Of a stretch of DNA of 64,000 bases, positions 16,569 through 24,996 are shown piece after piece (position 1 is the stretch's first letter; the number at the start of each line of letters is the position of its first letter). The DNA lies in NCBI RefSeq assembly GCF_003097655.1, contig NZ_QCZH01000020.1:1-64000 (forward strand), written 5' to 3'. The position numbers and the translations under genes were made by a program. Under the pieces are notes generated by a model. The model had not been told where the DNA came from, searched no databases, and saw only the letters and a list, made by a program, of their open reading frames with translations. Origin of the DNA: Flavobacterium laiguense (GTDB taxonomy: Bacteria > Bacteroidota > Bacteroidia > Flavobacteriales > Flavobacteriaceae).

Positions 16569-17774
16569 ATGAGCAATCCACTTTCAGACAGAATTAACAA
16601 TTTAGCTACATCACAAACATTAGCGATGGCTGCATTGGCAAGAGAATTAAAAGCACAAGGAAAAGACATTATCAGTTTAAGTTTAGGAGAACCAGATTTT
16701 AATACTCCGGATTTCATCAAAGAAGCTGCCAAAAAAGCGATCGATGAAAACTACAGCACATACTCTCCAGTAGAAGGTTACGCAGAATTGAAAGAAGCAA
16801 TCTGCAGAAAGTTCAAAAGAGACAATAACTTAGATTACAAACCATCACAAATTGTGGTTTCAACAGGAGCCAAACAATCTTTATACAACATTGCACAAGT
16901 AATGCTTAATGATGGTGACGAGGTAATTTTACCAGCACCATACTGGGTAAGTTATTTCGAAATTGTAAAATTATCAGGAGGAGTTCCTGTAGAAGTTCCA
17001 ACTTCTGTAGACACGGATTTCAAAATCACTCCAGAACAATTAGAAGCAGCTATTACACCAAAAACAAAAATGATGTGGTTCAGTTCTCCTTGTAACCCAA
17101 GTGGATCGGTTTACAACAGAGAGGAATTAACTGCCCTAGCCAAAGTTTTAGAAAAACACCCTAACGTATACGTAGTATCAGACGAAATTTACGAGCACAT
17201 CAACTTCTCAGGAACTTTCTGCAGTATTGCATCTATTCCTGGAATGTTAGAAAGAACCATAACTGTAAATGGAGTTGCCAAAGCATTTGCCATGACAGGA
17301 TGGAGAATTGGATACATTGGAGCACCTGAATTTATCGCAAAAGCTTGTATCAAAATGCAAGGTCAAGTAACCAGTGGAGCTAACAGTATTGCTCAACGCG
17401 CTACGATCACTGCTGTAGATGCTGATCCATCTGTTTTGAAACACATGGTTGACGCTTTCCAAAGCCGTAGAGATCTAGTTGTTGGATTGTTGAAAGAGAT
17501 TCCAGGAGTAAAAATCAACGTTCCAGAAGGAGCTTTTTATGTATTCCCAGACGTATCTTCTTTCTTCGGAAAAACATTAAGAGGTACATTAATCAAAGAT
17601 GCTAACGATTTCTCTATGTATCTTTTAGGTGAAGCCAATGTAGCAACCGTAACAGGTGACGCTTTTGGAAACCCAAATTGCATCCGTTTCTCTTACGCAA
17701 CCAGCGAAGATTTATTAAAAGAAGCATTACGTAGAATTAAAGAAGCCGTATCGCTTACTGAAATTCTGGCTTAA
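16569..17774 (+). CDS. PLP-dependent aspartate aminotransferase (class I/II)
   Basis: Cytosolic aminotransferase of 401 residues, fold type I. It transfers the amino group of aspartate to 2-oxoglutarate, linking the TCA cycle to amino acid synthesis. Visible landmarks are SLGEPDFNTPDF at the N-terminus, STGAKQSLYN for cofactor phosphate binding, SSPCNPSGSVY with the conserved Asn, and VSDEIYEHINF with the Asp and Tyr. The Schiff-base Lys is near 238 in GVAKAFAMTGWRIGY, and the substrate-carboxylate Arg is in NCIRFSYA. Length and motifs fit the 1-beta subgroup. Prephenate or other specificities cannot be excluded. It is probably co-transcribed with the upstream desaturase. Confidence 0.93.
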   Translation: MSNPLSDRINNLATSQTLAMAALARELKAQGKDIISLSLGEPDFNTPDFIKEAAKKAIDENYSTYSPVEGYAELKEAICRKFKRDNNLDYKPSQIVVSTGAKQSLYNIAQVMLNDGDEVILPAPYWVSYFEIVKLSGGVPVEVPTSVDTDFKITPEQLEAAITPKTKMMWFSSPCNPSGSVYNREELTALAKVLEKHPNVYVVSDEIYEHINFSGTFCSIASIPGMLERTITVNGVAKAFAMTGWRIGYIGAPEFIAKACIKMQGQVTSGANSIAQRATITAVDADPSVLKHMVDAFQSRRDLVVGLLKEIPGVKINVPEGAFYVFPDVSSFFGKTLRGTLIKDANDFSMYLLGEANVATVTGDAFGNPNCIRFSYATSEDLLKEALRRIKEAVSLTEILA

Positions 17775-17859
17775 TATATTATTGATTTAAATTGAAGTTT
17801 CAGGTTTCAGGTTTCACAACTTGAAATCTGGAACTTTTTTTCTTTTAAGAACTTATGGA

Positions 17860-17972
17860 GCGTGCCACCATAAAGCAAAGGGGCCAACTTACCATCACGG
17901 TGAGTAGGCCCCTTCCCTTTATGCTGTCGGGCCATCCATGCTACTTCGGTAGCTTATTCCTGTCCCTCACGC
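17860..17972 (+). ncRNA. Candidate structured RNA element, copy 1
   Basis: The element lies in the 346-bp gap between the aminotransferase and purT. A closing stem GCGTG (17860-17864)/CACGC (17968-17972) encloses a long hairpin (CATAAAG, AGGGGCC and ACC pairing with GGT, GGCCCCT and CTTTATG). A 47-nt 3' half follows, starting GTCGGGC, with a UUCG-capped stem GCTAC/GTAGC and a CCCT box. The copy at 63251-63364 has the same layout with compensatory base changes and a 3' half of identical length. A known Bacteroidota RNA family (Flavo-1 is one to test) is possible. Upstream, 17775-17859 holds only short TTTCAGG repeats. Confidence 0.6.
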
Positions 17973-18052
17973 GAGCAAGCGGGTAAAAACGAGATTAGAA
18001 TATTTCCCAAAAAAGAATTAATCAACCTCAAAAAAAATTACACACAAAAACG

Positions 18053-18060
18053 TATTTTTG
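18053..18060 (+). promoter_or_regulatory. Putative -7 box of purT
   Basis: TATTTTTG matches TAnnTTTG and lies 60 bases before the purT ATG. No clear TTG is found at the -33 distance. Confidence 0.35.
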
Positions 18061-18120
18061 TTACAATTACACAAAACAAACTAAACGCATAAACAGCATA
18101 ACCCTATTAAACTTCTTTCA

Positions 18121-19296
18121 ATGAAAATACTACTTCTAGGCTCAGGCGAATTAGGAAAAGAATTTACAATCGCTGCACAACGCATCGGACAAACCGTAAT
18201 TGCTGTTGACAGTTATGAAAATGCCCCAGCTATGCAAGTAGCACACGCTTTTGAAGTCATCAATATGCTCGATGGAGACGCTTTAGACCAAATCGTTGCC
18301 AAACATCAACCCGATTTCATTGTTCCCGAAATAGAAGCCATCAGAACAGAGCGTTTTTATGATTACGAAAAGCAAGGTATCACAGTAGTTCCATCTGCAA
18401 AAGCAGCAAACTTTACCATGAACAGAAAAGCCATTCGGGATTTGGCTTCCAAAGAACTAGGGTTACGCACCGCCAATTATCGTTATGCTACTTCAGCCGA
18501 AGAACTGCACAAAGGCGTTGAAGCCGTTGGAATGCCATGTGTAGTAAAACCATTAATGTCTTCCTCCGGAAAAGGACAATCAACCATCAAAACTGCTGAC
18601 GATATTGACAAAGCCTGGCAATACGCCGTTGAAGGCTCCCGTGGCGATGTTGTGGAAGTTATCGTTGAAGCTTTTGTTAAGTTCAATTCGGAAATTACAT
18701 TACTGACCGTCGTTCAAAACAGCAACCCCACTTTATTTTGTGCGCCTATCGGACACAGACAAGAACGTGGCGATTACCAGGAAAGCTGGCAACCGGCAAA
18801 AGTATCCGACAAAGATCTATACGAAGCACAAGACATGGCCGAAAAAGTAACCGAAGCTTTGGGTGGGGCGGGATTATTTGGAGTTGAATTTTTCCTTACC
18901 GATGACGGCGTTTATTTCTCAGAATTATCACCTAGACCGCACGATACCGGCATGGTCACTTTGGCGGGAACGCAAAACTTCAATGAATTCGAATTGCATT
19001 TGCGCGCCATTTTGAGTCTCCCGATTTTTGAAATTACTTTAGAAAAAGCAGGAGCGAGCGCTGTAATTTTGGCTTCCGAAATCCCGATAGCTATCGGGAC
19101 AACAAATCCTACTTACACCGGAATAGAAAAAATTGCCGCTTTACCCAAAACTGATTTTAGGATTTTTGGCAAACCGACTTCAAGACCGTATCGCAGAATG
19201 GGTGTAGCCTTAGTCAATGATACTTTAGACACTCCAATAGAAGAAGTAGTAGAAAAAGCAAAAGAAGCCGCCAAATTAGTCAAAGTACATTCTTAA
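18121..19296 (+). CDS. purT: Formate-dependent phosphoribosylglycinamide formyltransferase PurT
   Basis: ATP-grasp enzyme of 391 residues that makes formyl-GAR from GAR, formate and ATP in purine synthesis, an alternative to folate-dependent PurN. Seen are the N-terminal dinucleotide-like fold ([13 protein letters not shown]), IVPEIEAI, the ATP-grasp core (SSGKGQSTI and [15 protein letters not shown]), [12 protein letters not shown], and [14 protein letters not shown]. The C-terminal [16 protein letters not shown] is also characteristic. Compared with the E. coli enzyme, five or six extra residues (IPIAIG) appear between ILASE and TTNPTY, encoded by an 18-bp palindrome. No other purine genes are near, and it appears to stand alone. 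Confidence 0.95.
   Translation: MKILLLGSGELGKEFTIAAQRIGQTVIAVDSYENAPAMQVAHAFEVINMLDGDALDQIVAKHQPDFIVPEIEAIRTERFYDYEKQGITVVPSAKAANFTMNRKAIRDLASKELGLRTANYRYATSAEELHKGVEAVGMPCVVKPLMSSSGKGQSTIKTADDIDKAWQYAVEGSRGDVVEVIVEAFVKFNSEITLLTVVQNSNPTLFCAPIGHRQERGDYQESWQPAKVSDKDLYEAQDMAEKVTEALGGAGLFGVEFFLTDDGVYFSELSPRPHDTGMVTLAGTQNFNEFELHLRAILSLPIFEITLEKAGASAVILASEIPIAIGTTNPTYTGIEKIAALPKTDFRIFGKPTSRPYRRMGVALVNDTLDTPIEEVVEKAKEAAKLVKVHS
19082..19099. repeat. Perfect 18-bp palindrome inside purT
   Basis: TCCCGATAGCTATCGGGA reads the same on both strands and encodes the IPIAIG insertion in PurT. It looks like a short repeat unit that landed in frame in the coding region. Confidence 0.75.
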
Positions 19297-19328
19297 TTTA
19301 TTCGTGAATATAATTCAAAAAAAACATT

Positions 19329-19479
19329 TTTTTACCACATAGAGACATAGAAATAAAACTTCTGAATAAAGAGATAATAGAAATAGCACTATTTTTCACA
19401 CAGCTTGACTATGTGAAAAGTAAAACATCTATCAAATTCTTTCAAACACTATAATTTCTATGCCTCTATGTGGTAAAAA
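19329..19479. repeat. Intergenic inverted repeat with 26-bp arms
   Basis: Arms at 19329-19354 and 19454-19479 (core ACCACATAGAGACATAGAAA) differ at one position when inverted. An inner pair TTTTCACA/TGTGAAAA lies at 19393-19419. It fills the gap between convergent purT and the AraC regulator, with no gene inside, and resembles a small non-coding repeat rather than a simple terminator. Confidence 0.7.
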
Positions 19480-19508
19480 TCAATTATAACCAACAGATGA
19501 CTTATATA

Positions 19509-20369
19509 TTACTTAGAAACCCGAAAAGCTGTAGGCGTCATTGCTGTATGCTTCTTGAATAATCGTACAAAATAGGAATAGTCTTCGAAACCCAACACTG
19601 TTGCAATTTCGTTGACTGTTCTTTTTTTATCCATCAGCATTCTTTTGGCTTCCAAAATAATTCTGTCTGTAATCACCTGAGTAGTGGTCTTTTTCAAGAT
19701 TTCATTGCATATCCTATTCAAATGCTTCAGCGTAATATGCAGTTGTGACGCATAAAAAGAAGGCGCTTTTTCTGTCCAAAAATATTTCTCCAAAAGTGCG
19801 TCAAAATTTTTTATTTTCAGATTATAGGAATGTGTCTCCAGAACAAAATCTTCATTGTACTTTCTAGCAATTTCGATGTGAATACTATCCAACAAGTTCA
19901 TAATTTTATCTTGCTTCATCATTTTATCCCCTTGATACTCCTTTAGCATATTGTAAAAATAAGGTTCTAACGCTTTTGACTCATTAGCATCAAAAAACAT
20001 TTCAGGAGAACTCCCCAATGAAGAATAAAACGAATAAGCATTTATTGTCTTTTGCCTAAAATAAAGATTGTACATCTCTTGAGAATAGAATACAACAAAA
20101 CCATCAATATCATCAGACAAATCCCAATGATGCATTTGTCCAGGTTGCATAAAAAACATACTCCCGGACTGAATCTTAAAAGTATCAAAATCGATATCAT
20201 GCGTTCCGGATCCTTTGGTAAAAAAAACCAACACATACGAATTATGTCTATGCGGCTCTTCTACAAAACTATGGTCGATTAGGTGATTCTTGAAGGTGTT
20301 GATATACAAATCACAATTGACCGCATTGCAATTGAATCGCTGAATGGAATAAACGGGATATTTCCTCAT
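19509..20369 (-). CDS. AraC family transcriptional regulator
   Basis: DNA-binding regulator of 286 residues. The N-terminal half (about 30-120) is a cupin-like ligand-binding domain (HRHNSYVLVFFTKGSGTHDI and GSMFFMQPGQMHHWDL). The C-terminal part (about 190-284) carries two helix-turn-helix motifs, the second with GFEDYSYFVRLFKKHTAMTP, a good AraC signature. The ligand is not predictable. It is divergent from the DUF983 gene, with a 90-bp gap that probably holds both promoters, so it may regulate that neighbour or itself. Confidence 0.9.
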   Translation of the reverse strand: MRKYPVYSIQRFNCNAVNCDLYINTFKNHLIDHSFVEEPHRHNSYVLVFFTKGSGTHDIDFDTFKIQSGSMFFMQPGQMHHWDLSDDIDGFVVFYSQEMYNLYFRQKTINAYSFYSSLGSSPEMFFDANESKALEPYFYNMLKEYQGDKMMKQDKIMNLLDSIHIEIARKYNEDFVLETHSYNLKIKNFDALLEKYFWTEKAPSFYASQLHITLKHLNRICNEILKKTTTQVITDRIILEAKRMLMDKKRTVNEIATVLGFEDYSYFVRLFKKHTAMTPTAFRVSK

Positions 20370-20459
20370 GACTTCTTCAATGTCTTTATTGTGCTATAAT
20401 TAGCGAATATAGAAAACATCTGTGAGACGAATAAAAAATACCTTTGAAAAAAATAAAAA

Positions 20460-20822
20460 ATGTCACACACACTCGTTCACATCCTAAATAACGATTGCCC
20501 ACATTGCCTCGAAGGGAAAGTATTTAACGAAAAAAACATCTTCTTAAATATTGGATTTCCAAAAATGAATCAATATTGTCCCCATTGTCATTTCAAATTC
20601 GAAAAAGAACCTGGTTATTTCTTTGGCGCCATGTATGTAAACTACGGATTAACTGTAGCACAAGGAATAGCCACTTATTTAATTGCACAACAATTTTTTA
20701 CTGAAACTTTCGACTTGAGAATCATTGCTGTTATTGCCATAGTCATTGTATCGATGGCCTCATTCAACATTCGCCTTTCCAGATTATTGTGGATTTATAT
20801 GTTTAAAAACTATTCCATTTAG
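20460..20822 (+). CDS. DUF983 family membrane protein
   Basis: Small protein of 120 residues. A zinc-ribbon-like N-terminus has two CPHC motifs (NDCPHCLEGK and QYCPHCHFKF), followed by EPGYFFGAMYVNYG and two transmembrane helices (about 60-80 and 85-105), the typical arrangement of DUF983. Its function is unknown. It is divergent from the AraC regulator and followed after about 50 bases by the DUF6370 gene on the same strand, so it may head a short operon. Confidence 0.85.
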   Translation: MSHTLVHILNNDCPHCLEGKVFNEKNIFLNIGFPKMNQYCPHCHFKFEKEPGYFFGAMYVNYGLTVAQGIATYLIAQQFFTETFDLRIIAVIAIVIVSMASFNIRLSRLLWIYMFKNYSI

Positions 20823-20872
20823 AATTAAAGCTAAAATAAAATCATTATCTTACGACTTCAAATTTAGTCTAA

Positions 20873-21193
20873 ATGAAAAATCTATTCTCAATCGCATTAT
20901 TATTTACAGCACTAATGTCTAGTGCTCAAGAAAAAAAAGAAGTTTTAAAATCCCAAATTGTAGAAGTTTCCTGTGGTGAGTGTAATTTTGGATTAAAAGG
21001 AAAAAGCTGTGATCTGGCCGTCCGCATCGATGGAAAAGCCTATTTTGTAGATGGAACACGCATAGACGATCACGGGGATTCACATGCCAAAGATGGTTTT
21101 TGCGAAACCATCAGAAAAGCAGAGGTTACAGGAGAAATAATCGACAATCGTTTCAAAGTCACCTCCTTTACTTTACTTCCTGAGAAGAAATAA
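20873..21193 (+). CDS. Secreted Cys-containing protein (DUF6370-like)
   Basis: Protein of 106 residues with a signal peptide (1-18, LMSSAQ). The mature part carries four Cys residues (SCGECNFGLKGKSC and a later GFCETI) together with DDHGDSHAKDG, suggesting a disulfide-bonded or metal-binding fold in the periplasm. I associate it with DUF6370, whose function is unknown. The stop codon abuts the ATG of the Crp-like regulator without any gap, so the two are translated from one transcript. The regulator may respond to a condition linked to this protein, though that is inference. Confidence 0.75.
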   Translation: MKNLFSIALLFTALMSSAQEKKEVLKSQIVEVSCGECNFGLKGKSCDLAVRIDGKAYFVDGTRIDDHGDSHAKDGFCETIRKAEVTGEIIDNRFKVTSFTLLPEKK

Positions 21194-21772
21194 ATGGCTT
21201 TAATACTCGAAAACATCGGGCAACACGTAACGCTCACAAAACAAGAGCAAGAACTTTTCTTGTCCAAAACAGAAATACACCATTACAAAGCCAAAACCAT
21301 TTTATTAAATAGTGGCGCGATTTGCAAACATTCTTATTTTGTAAATTCTGGCATTCTACGCAGCTTCAACATTAATGATAATATTGTTGAACACGTGTTG
21401 AGTTTTGCCTGCCAAGGTTGGTGGATTGGCGACATGTATAGTTTGCTTTCGCAAAAACCGGGCAACCTGTTCATAGAAGTTTTAGAAGATGCTGAAGTGG
21501 TTTTATTATCCAAAGAAAATCAAGAAATATTGTATCGAGAAATTCCTAAACTGGAACGTTTCTTCAGGATACTGACCGAAAACTCCTTGGTCGCCAACCA
21601 AGAACGTTTAATGGACAACCTCAGCCTTACTGCCGAAGAACGGTTCGAAAAATTTTGCAAAAAATACCCAACCCTTCTTCAGAAAGTCCAACAAAAACAA
21701 ATTGCTTCCTATATAGGAGTAACTCCTGAGTTTTACAGCAAAATGAAATCTAGATTGTTAAAGAAACAGTAA
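21194..21772 (+). CDS. Crp/Fnr family transcriptional regulator
   Basis: Regulator of 192 residues, the usual length for Bacteroidota Crp-like proteins. A cyclic-nucleotide-binding-like beta roll (about 20-115) includes YKAKTILLNSGAICKHSYFV and GWWIGDMYSLLSQKPGNL. A long dimerisation helix and a short C-terminal helix-turn-helix (QKQIASYIGVTPEFYSKM) follow. No Cys cluster for an FeS centre is present, so it is not an Fnr-type oxygen sensor. It starts immediately after the stop codon of the small secreted Cys protein. The following 229 bp show no gene or clear repeat. Confidence 0.9.
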   Translation: MALILENIGQHVTLTKQEQELFLSKTEIHHYKAKTILLNSGAICKHSYFVNSGILRSFNINDNIVEHVLSFACQGWWIGDMYSLLSQKPGNLFIEVLEDAEVVLLSKENQEILYREIPKLERFFRILTENSLVANQERLMDNLSLTAEERFEKFCKKYPTLLQKVQQKQIASYIGVTPEFYSKMKSRLLKKQ

Positions 21773-22001
21773 TTGGTGATTTAAAAAAACAAACACACTA
21801 AATTTAATTCCAAGATAAAATGCCTTAGAATAAATCAAAAAAGATGTGGCAAATCTGAGATTCTTCCTCTTTAGATCGATACTAAAATCCTCATTCAATC
21901 AAAATAATGAAATTTTTGACTATATTTTTTCCTAAATTAGCAAACAAATAACTATTGATTTAACTAATCAACAATAATCCATAAAAACAATCATCTAACT
22001 T

Positions 22002-24995
22002 ATGAAAAAAATCCTACTCCTTTTCTTTTTCGGACTATTCATCCCTGAAATTAGTGCGCAAGACTACTTTCCAAATAACGAAAGTGTACAAAATAAAAAC
22101 AACAATTATACCGCTTTTATAAATGCCAAAATTTATATAACTCCAACCCAAATTATAGAAAAAGGGACTTTACTTATTCAAAACGGAAAGGTGATTGCAA
22201 CTGGAACCGCTGTTTCAATTCCTAAAAATTGCTTAACGGTAAACCTAGAAGGCAAATCTATTTATCCTTCGTTTATTGATATTTATACCAGCTTTGGAAT
22301 AGAGCCACTTAAAAAAGGAAGTGATACTGAAAGAAATCCTTTGTATGACACTAAACGTACCGGTTATTATTGGAATGAGAGTATTCGTTCAGAAGTAAAT
22401 GCTTATGATAGCTTTAAATACGACCAATCGAAATCGGAGGAGTTATTAAAAGCTGGATTTGGTGTTGTTGGATCGCATGTGCAAGATGGTATTGCCAGAG
22501 GAACAGGTATCTTGGTTGCTCTTAATAACGACAACAAAAGTAAACGCCTATTATCGGATAAAATCTCGAATCATTTTAGTTTTACCAAAAGTGTGAATAC
22601 AAACCAGTCTTACCCCACTTCATTGATGGGCTCTATGGCATTGCTTCGTCAGTTATACCTGGATGAAAACTGGTATAAAAATGGCAACGCTACTACTACC
22701 GATTTATCATTAAAAGCATTAATAGATAATGAAAAATTGGTTAAAATATTCACCACCGAAGACAAATTGAATAGTTTGAGAGCGTCTAAATTGGGTAAAG
22801 AATTTGGTTTTGACTATGTACTGAAAGGATCTGGAAATGAGTTTGAAAGAATAGAGGAGATTAAAAAGACGAATTTAAAATTCATTATCCCAATTAATTT
22901 CCCTGAAGCATATGATGTTTCTAATCCTTATCAAGCCGATCGCATGGAATTGGCCGATTTGCGCTTTTGGAATCAAGCACCAACGAACCTTAAAGTCCTA
23001 TCTGACAACGGTATTGTATTTGCTTTGACAACGGATAAATTAAAAAAAACAGAGGATTTTAGAGCCAATCTTTTAAAAGCTATTAAATATGGATTTGATT
23101 CCACCAAAGCATTAGAGTCATTAACAACAACCCCAGCTTCTTTAGTGGGGAAAGGCAATGAAATCGGAAATTTGAAAGTGGGAAGTACTGCCAATTTTTT
23201 AATTACATCTGGAGCCATTTTCGACGAAAAAACAATTTTATTCGAAAACTGGGTTCAAGGAAATAAATATGTGGTCAATGATATTAATGCTAAAGACATC
23301 AGAGGAAATTATGACCTAACAATTGACAAAGACGTATTCAAATGGACCATTAGTGGCGAAATCAACAAGCCAAAATCTGAACTAACGGCAAATTCTAAAA
23401 AAGTAAATTCAAAACTGGCGATTTCAAACAATTGGATTTCAGTTATTGTTAACCCAAAAGACTCTTCTAAAACAAACTTCACCCGATTGACAGGCTTTGT
23501 AGAAGATCTAAAGAATCTTTCTGGAAAAGCCGTTTTATATAATGGAAAAGAAGTAAAATGGTCTGCTTTGAAAACGGCACCTTTTAAGGAAGAAGTAGAT
23601 TCTACTGCGTTTCAAAAAGCGAATGTGATTATTCCTATAACGTATCCCAACATTGCTTACGGTAACACTCAGAAACTCGTACAAGAAACGTTGTTATTTA
23701 AGAATGCCACCGTTTGGACGAATGAGAAAGATGGAATTCTAAAAGACACCGATGTATTGGTTAAAAACGGAAAAATAGTCACCATCGGAAAGAATATTTC
23801 TGACGCTTCGGCTAAAATTATTGACGCCACTGGGAAACATCTTACTAGCGGTATTATTGATGAACATTCACATATTGCTATTTCTAAAGGGGTGAACGAA
23901 GCCGGACACAACTCCAGTGCAGAAGTAACTATTCAAGACGTTGTTAACTCTGAGGACATCAATATTTACAGAGATTTGGCAGGGGGAGTTACCATTTCAC
24001 AATTGCTACACGGTTCCGCAAACCCAATAGGAGGTAGATCAGCCATTGTAAAATGGAGATGGGGTCTATCCGCAGAAGAAATGCTATACAAAGACCAACC
24101 TAAATTTATCAAATTTGCATTGGGAGAAAATGTAAAACAAGCCAATTGGGGAATTAAAGATCCTACCCGTTTTCCTCAAACAAGAATGGGTGTCGAACAA
24201 GTTTTTACCGATTATTTCCAACGTGCAAAAGAATATGATGCTTCTTGGAAAGATTATAACTCGAATGGAAAAAAAGGTAAAACCAAAGCACCTAGAGTTG
24301 ATTTAGAATTACAAACATTGGTTGAAATTTTAAATCAAGAACGATTCATAACCTGTCATTCCTATGTACAATCAGAGATATTGATGATGATGAATGTTGC
24401 CGAAAAATTTAATTTCAGAGTAAATACCTTCACTCACATTTTAGAGGGATATAAAGTGGCCGATAATATGAAAGCTCATGGCGTTGGTGCTTCGACATTC
24501 TCGGATTGGTGGGCATATAAATTTGAAGTAAACGATGCAATCCCATACAACGGTGCGCTCCTTCATAATCAAGGAGTCGTAGTTGCATACAATTCTGATG
24601 ATGCTGAAATGTCAAGACGATTGAATCAAGAGGCCGCAAAAGCGGTGAAATACGGAAACATTTCCGAAGAAGAAGCTTGGAAATTTGTAACCTTAAACCC
24701 TGCAAAACTGTTGCATATAGACGACAAAGTAGGAAGTGTAAAAGTTGGAAAAGATGCCGATTTGGTACTTTGGAACAACAATCCTTTATCTATTTATGCC
24801 AAAGCAGAGAAAACAATGATTGATGGAGTGGTCTATTTTGATATTCAAAAAGACGAAGCGCAACGATTGTCTATTACCAAAGAAAGAAACGAGTTAATTG
24901 GACAATTGCTACAGGAAAAAGTTAAAGGAACTCCTTTGCAAGAGCCTAATAAAAAAGAGAAAGTTGAATATAATTGTGATACTTTAGAACAATAA
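22002..24995 (+). CDS. Secreted tandem amidohydrolase-family protein
   Basis: Exported protein of 997 residues with a signal peptide (1-19, EISAQ). It holds two amidohydrolase-like units. The first (about 35-430) keeps the composite-domain strands and LKVGSTANFLITSG but lacks the HxH metal motif, reading SFIDIYTSFG instead. The second (about 570-960) has HSH near 622, His in TCHSYVQSE near 786, His in FTHILEG near 811, and Asp in YNSDDAEM near 865, so this is the likely active unit. It ends with VGKDADLVLWNNNPL. The substrate may be a cyclic amide, dipeptide or imidazolone-type compound, but sequence does not decide. It is followed after one base by another family member. Confidence 0.85.
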   Translation: MKKILLLFFFGLFIPEISAQDYFPNNESVQNKNNNYTAFINAKIYITPTQIIEKGTLLIQNGKVIATGTAVSIPKNCLTVNLEGKSIYPSFIDIYTSFGIEPLKKGSDTERNPLYDTKRTGYYWNESIRSEVNAYDSFKYDQSKSEELLKAGFGVVGSHVQDGIARGTGILVALNNDNKSKRLLSDKISNHFSFTKSVNTNQSYPTSLMGSMALLRQLYLDENWYKNGNATTTDLSLKALIDNEKLVKIFTTEDKLNSLRASKLGKEFGFDYVLKGSGNEFERIEEIKKTNLKFIIPINFPEAYDVSNPYQADRMELADLRFWNQAPTNLKVLSDNGIVFALTTDKLKKTEDFRANLLKAIKYGFDSTKALESLTTTPASLVGKGNEIGNLKVGSTANFLITSGAIFDEKTILFENWVQGNKYVVNDINAKDIRGNYDLTIDKDVFKWTISGEINKPKSELTANSKKVNSKLAISNNWISVIVNPKDSSKTNFTRLTGFVEDLKNLSGKAVLYNGKEVKWSALKTAPFKEEVDSTAFQKANVIIPITYPNIAYGNTQKLVQETLLFKNATVWTNEKDGILKDTDVLVKNGKIVTIGKNISDASAKIIDATGKHLTSGIIDEHSHIAISKGVNEAGHNSSAEVTIQDVVNSEDINIYRDLAGGVTISQLLHGSANPIGGRSAIVKWRWGLSAEEMLYKDQPKFIKFALGENVKQANWGIKDPTRFPQTRMGVEQVFTDYFQRAKEYDASWKDYNSNGKKGKTKAPRVDLELQTLVEILNQERFITCHSYVQSEILMMMNVAEKFNFRVNTFTHILEGYKVADNMKAHGVGASTFSDWWAYKFEVNDAIPYNGALLHNQGVVVAYNSDDAEMSRRLNQEAAKAVKYGNISEEEAWKFVTLNPAKLLHIDDKVGSVKVGKDADLVLWNNNPLSIYAKAEKTMIDGVVYFDIQKDEAQRLSITKERNELIGQLLQEKVKGTPLQEPNKKEKVEYNCDTLEQ

Positions 24996-24996
24996 A

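Noticed and set aside
17795..17842. Tandem TTTCAGG repeats considered as a CRISPR or regulatory array
   Set aside because: Units are too short and lack spacers; the stretch is simple repeat drift near a gene end.
21194..21772. Crp-like protein considered as an FNR oxygen sensor
   Set aside because: The N-terminal Cys cluster needed for an iron-sulfur centre is missing.
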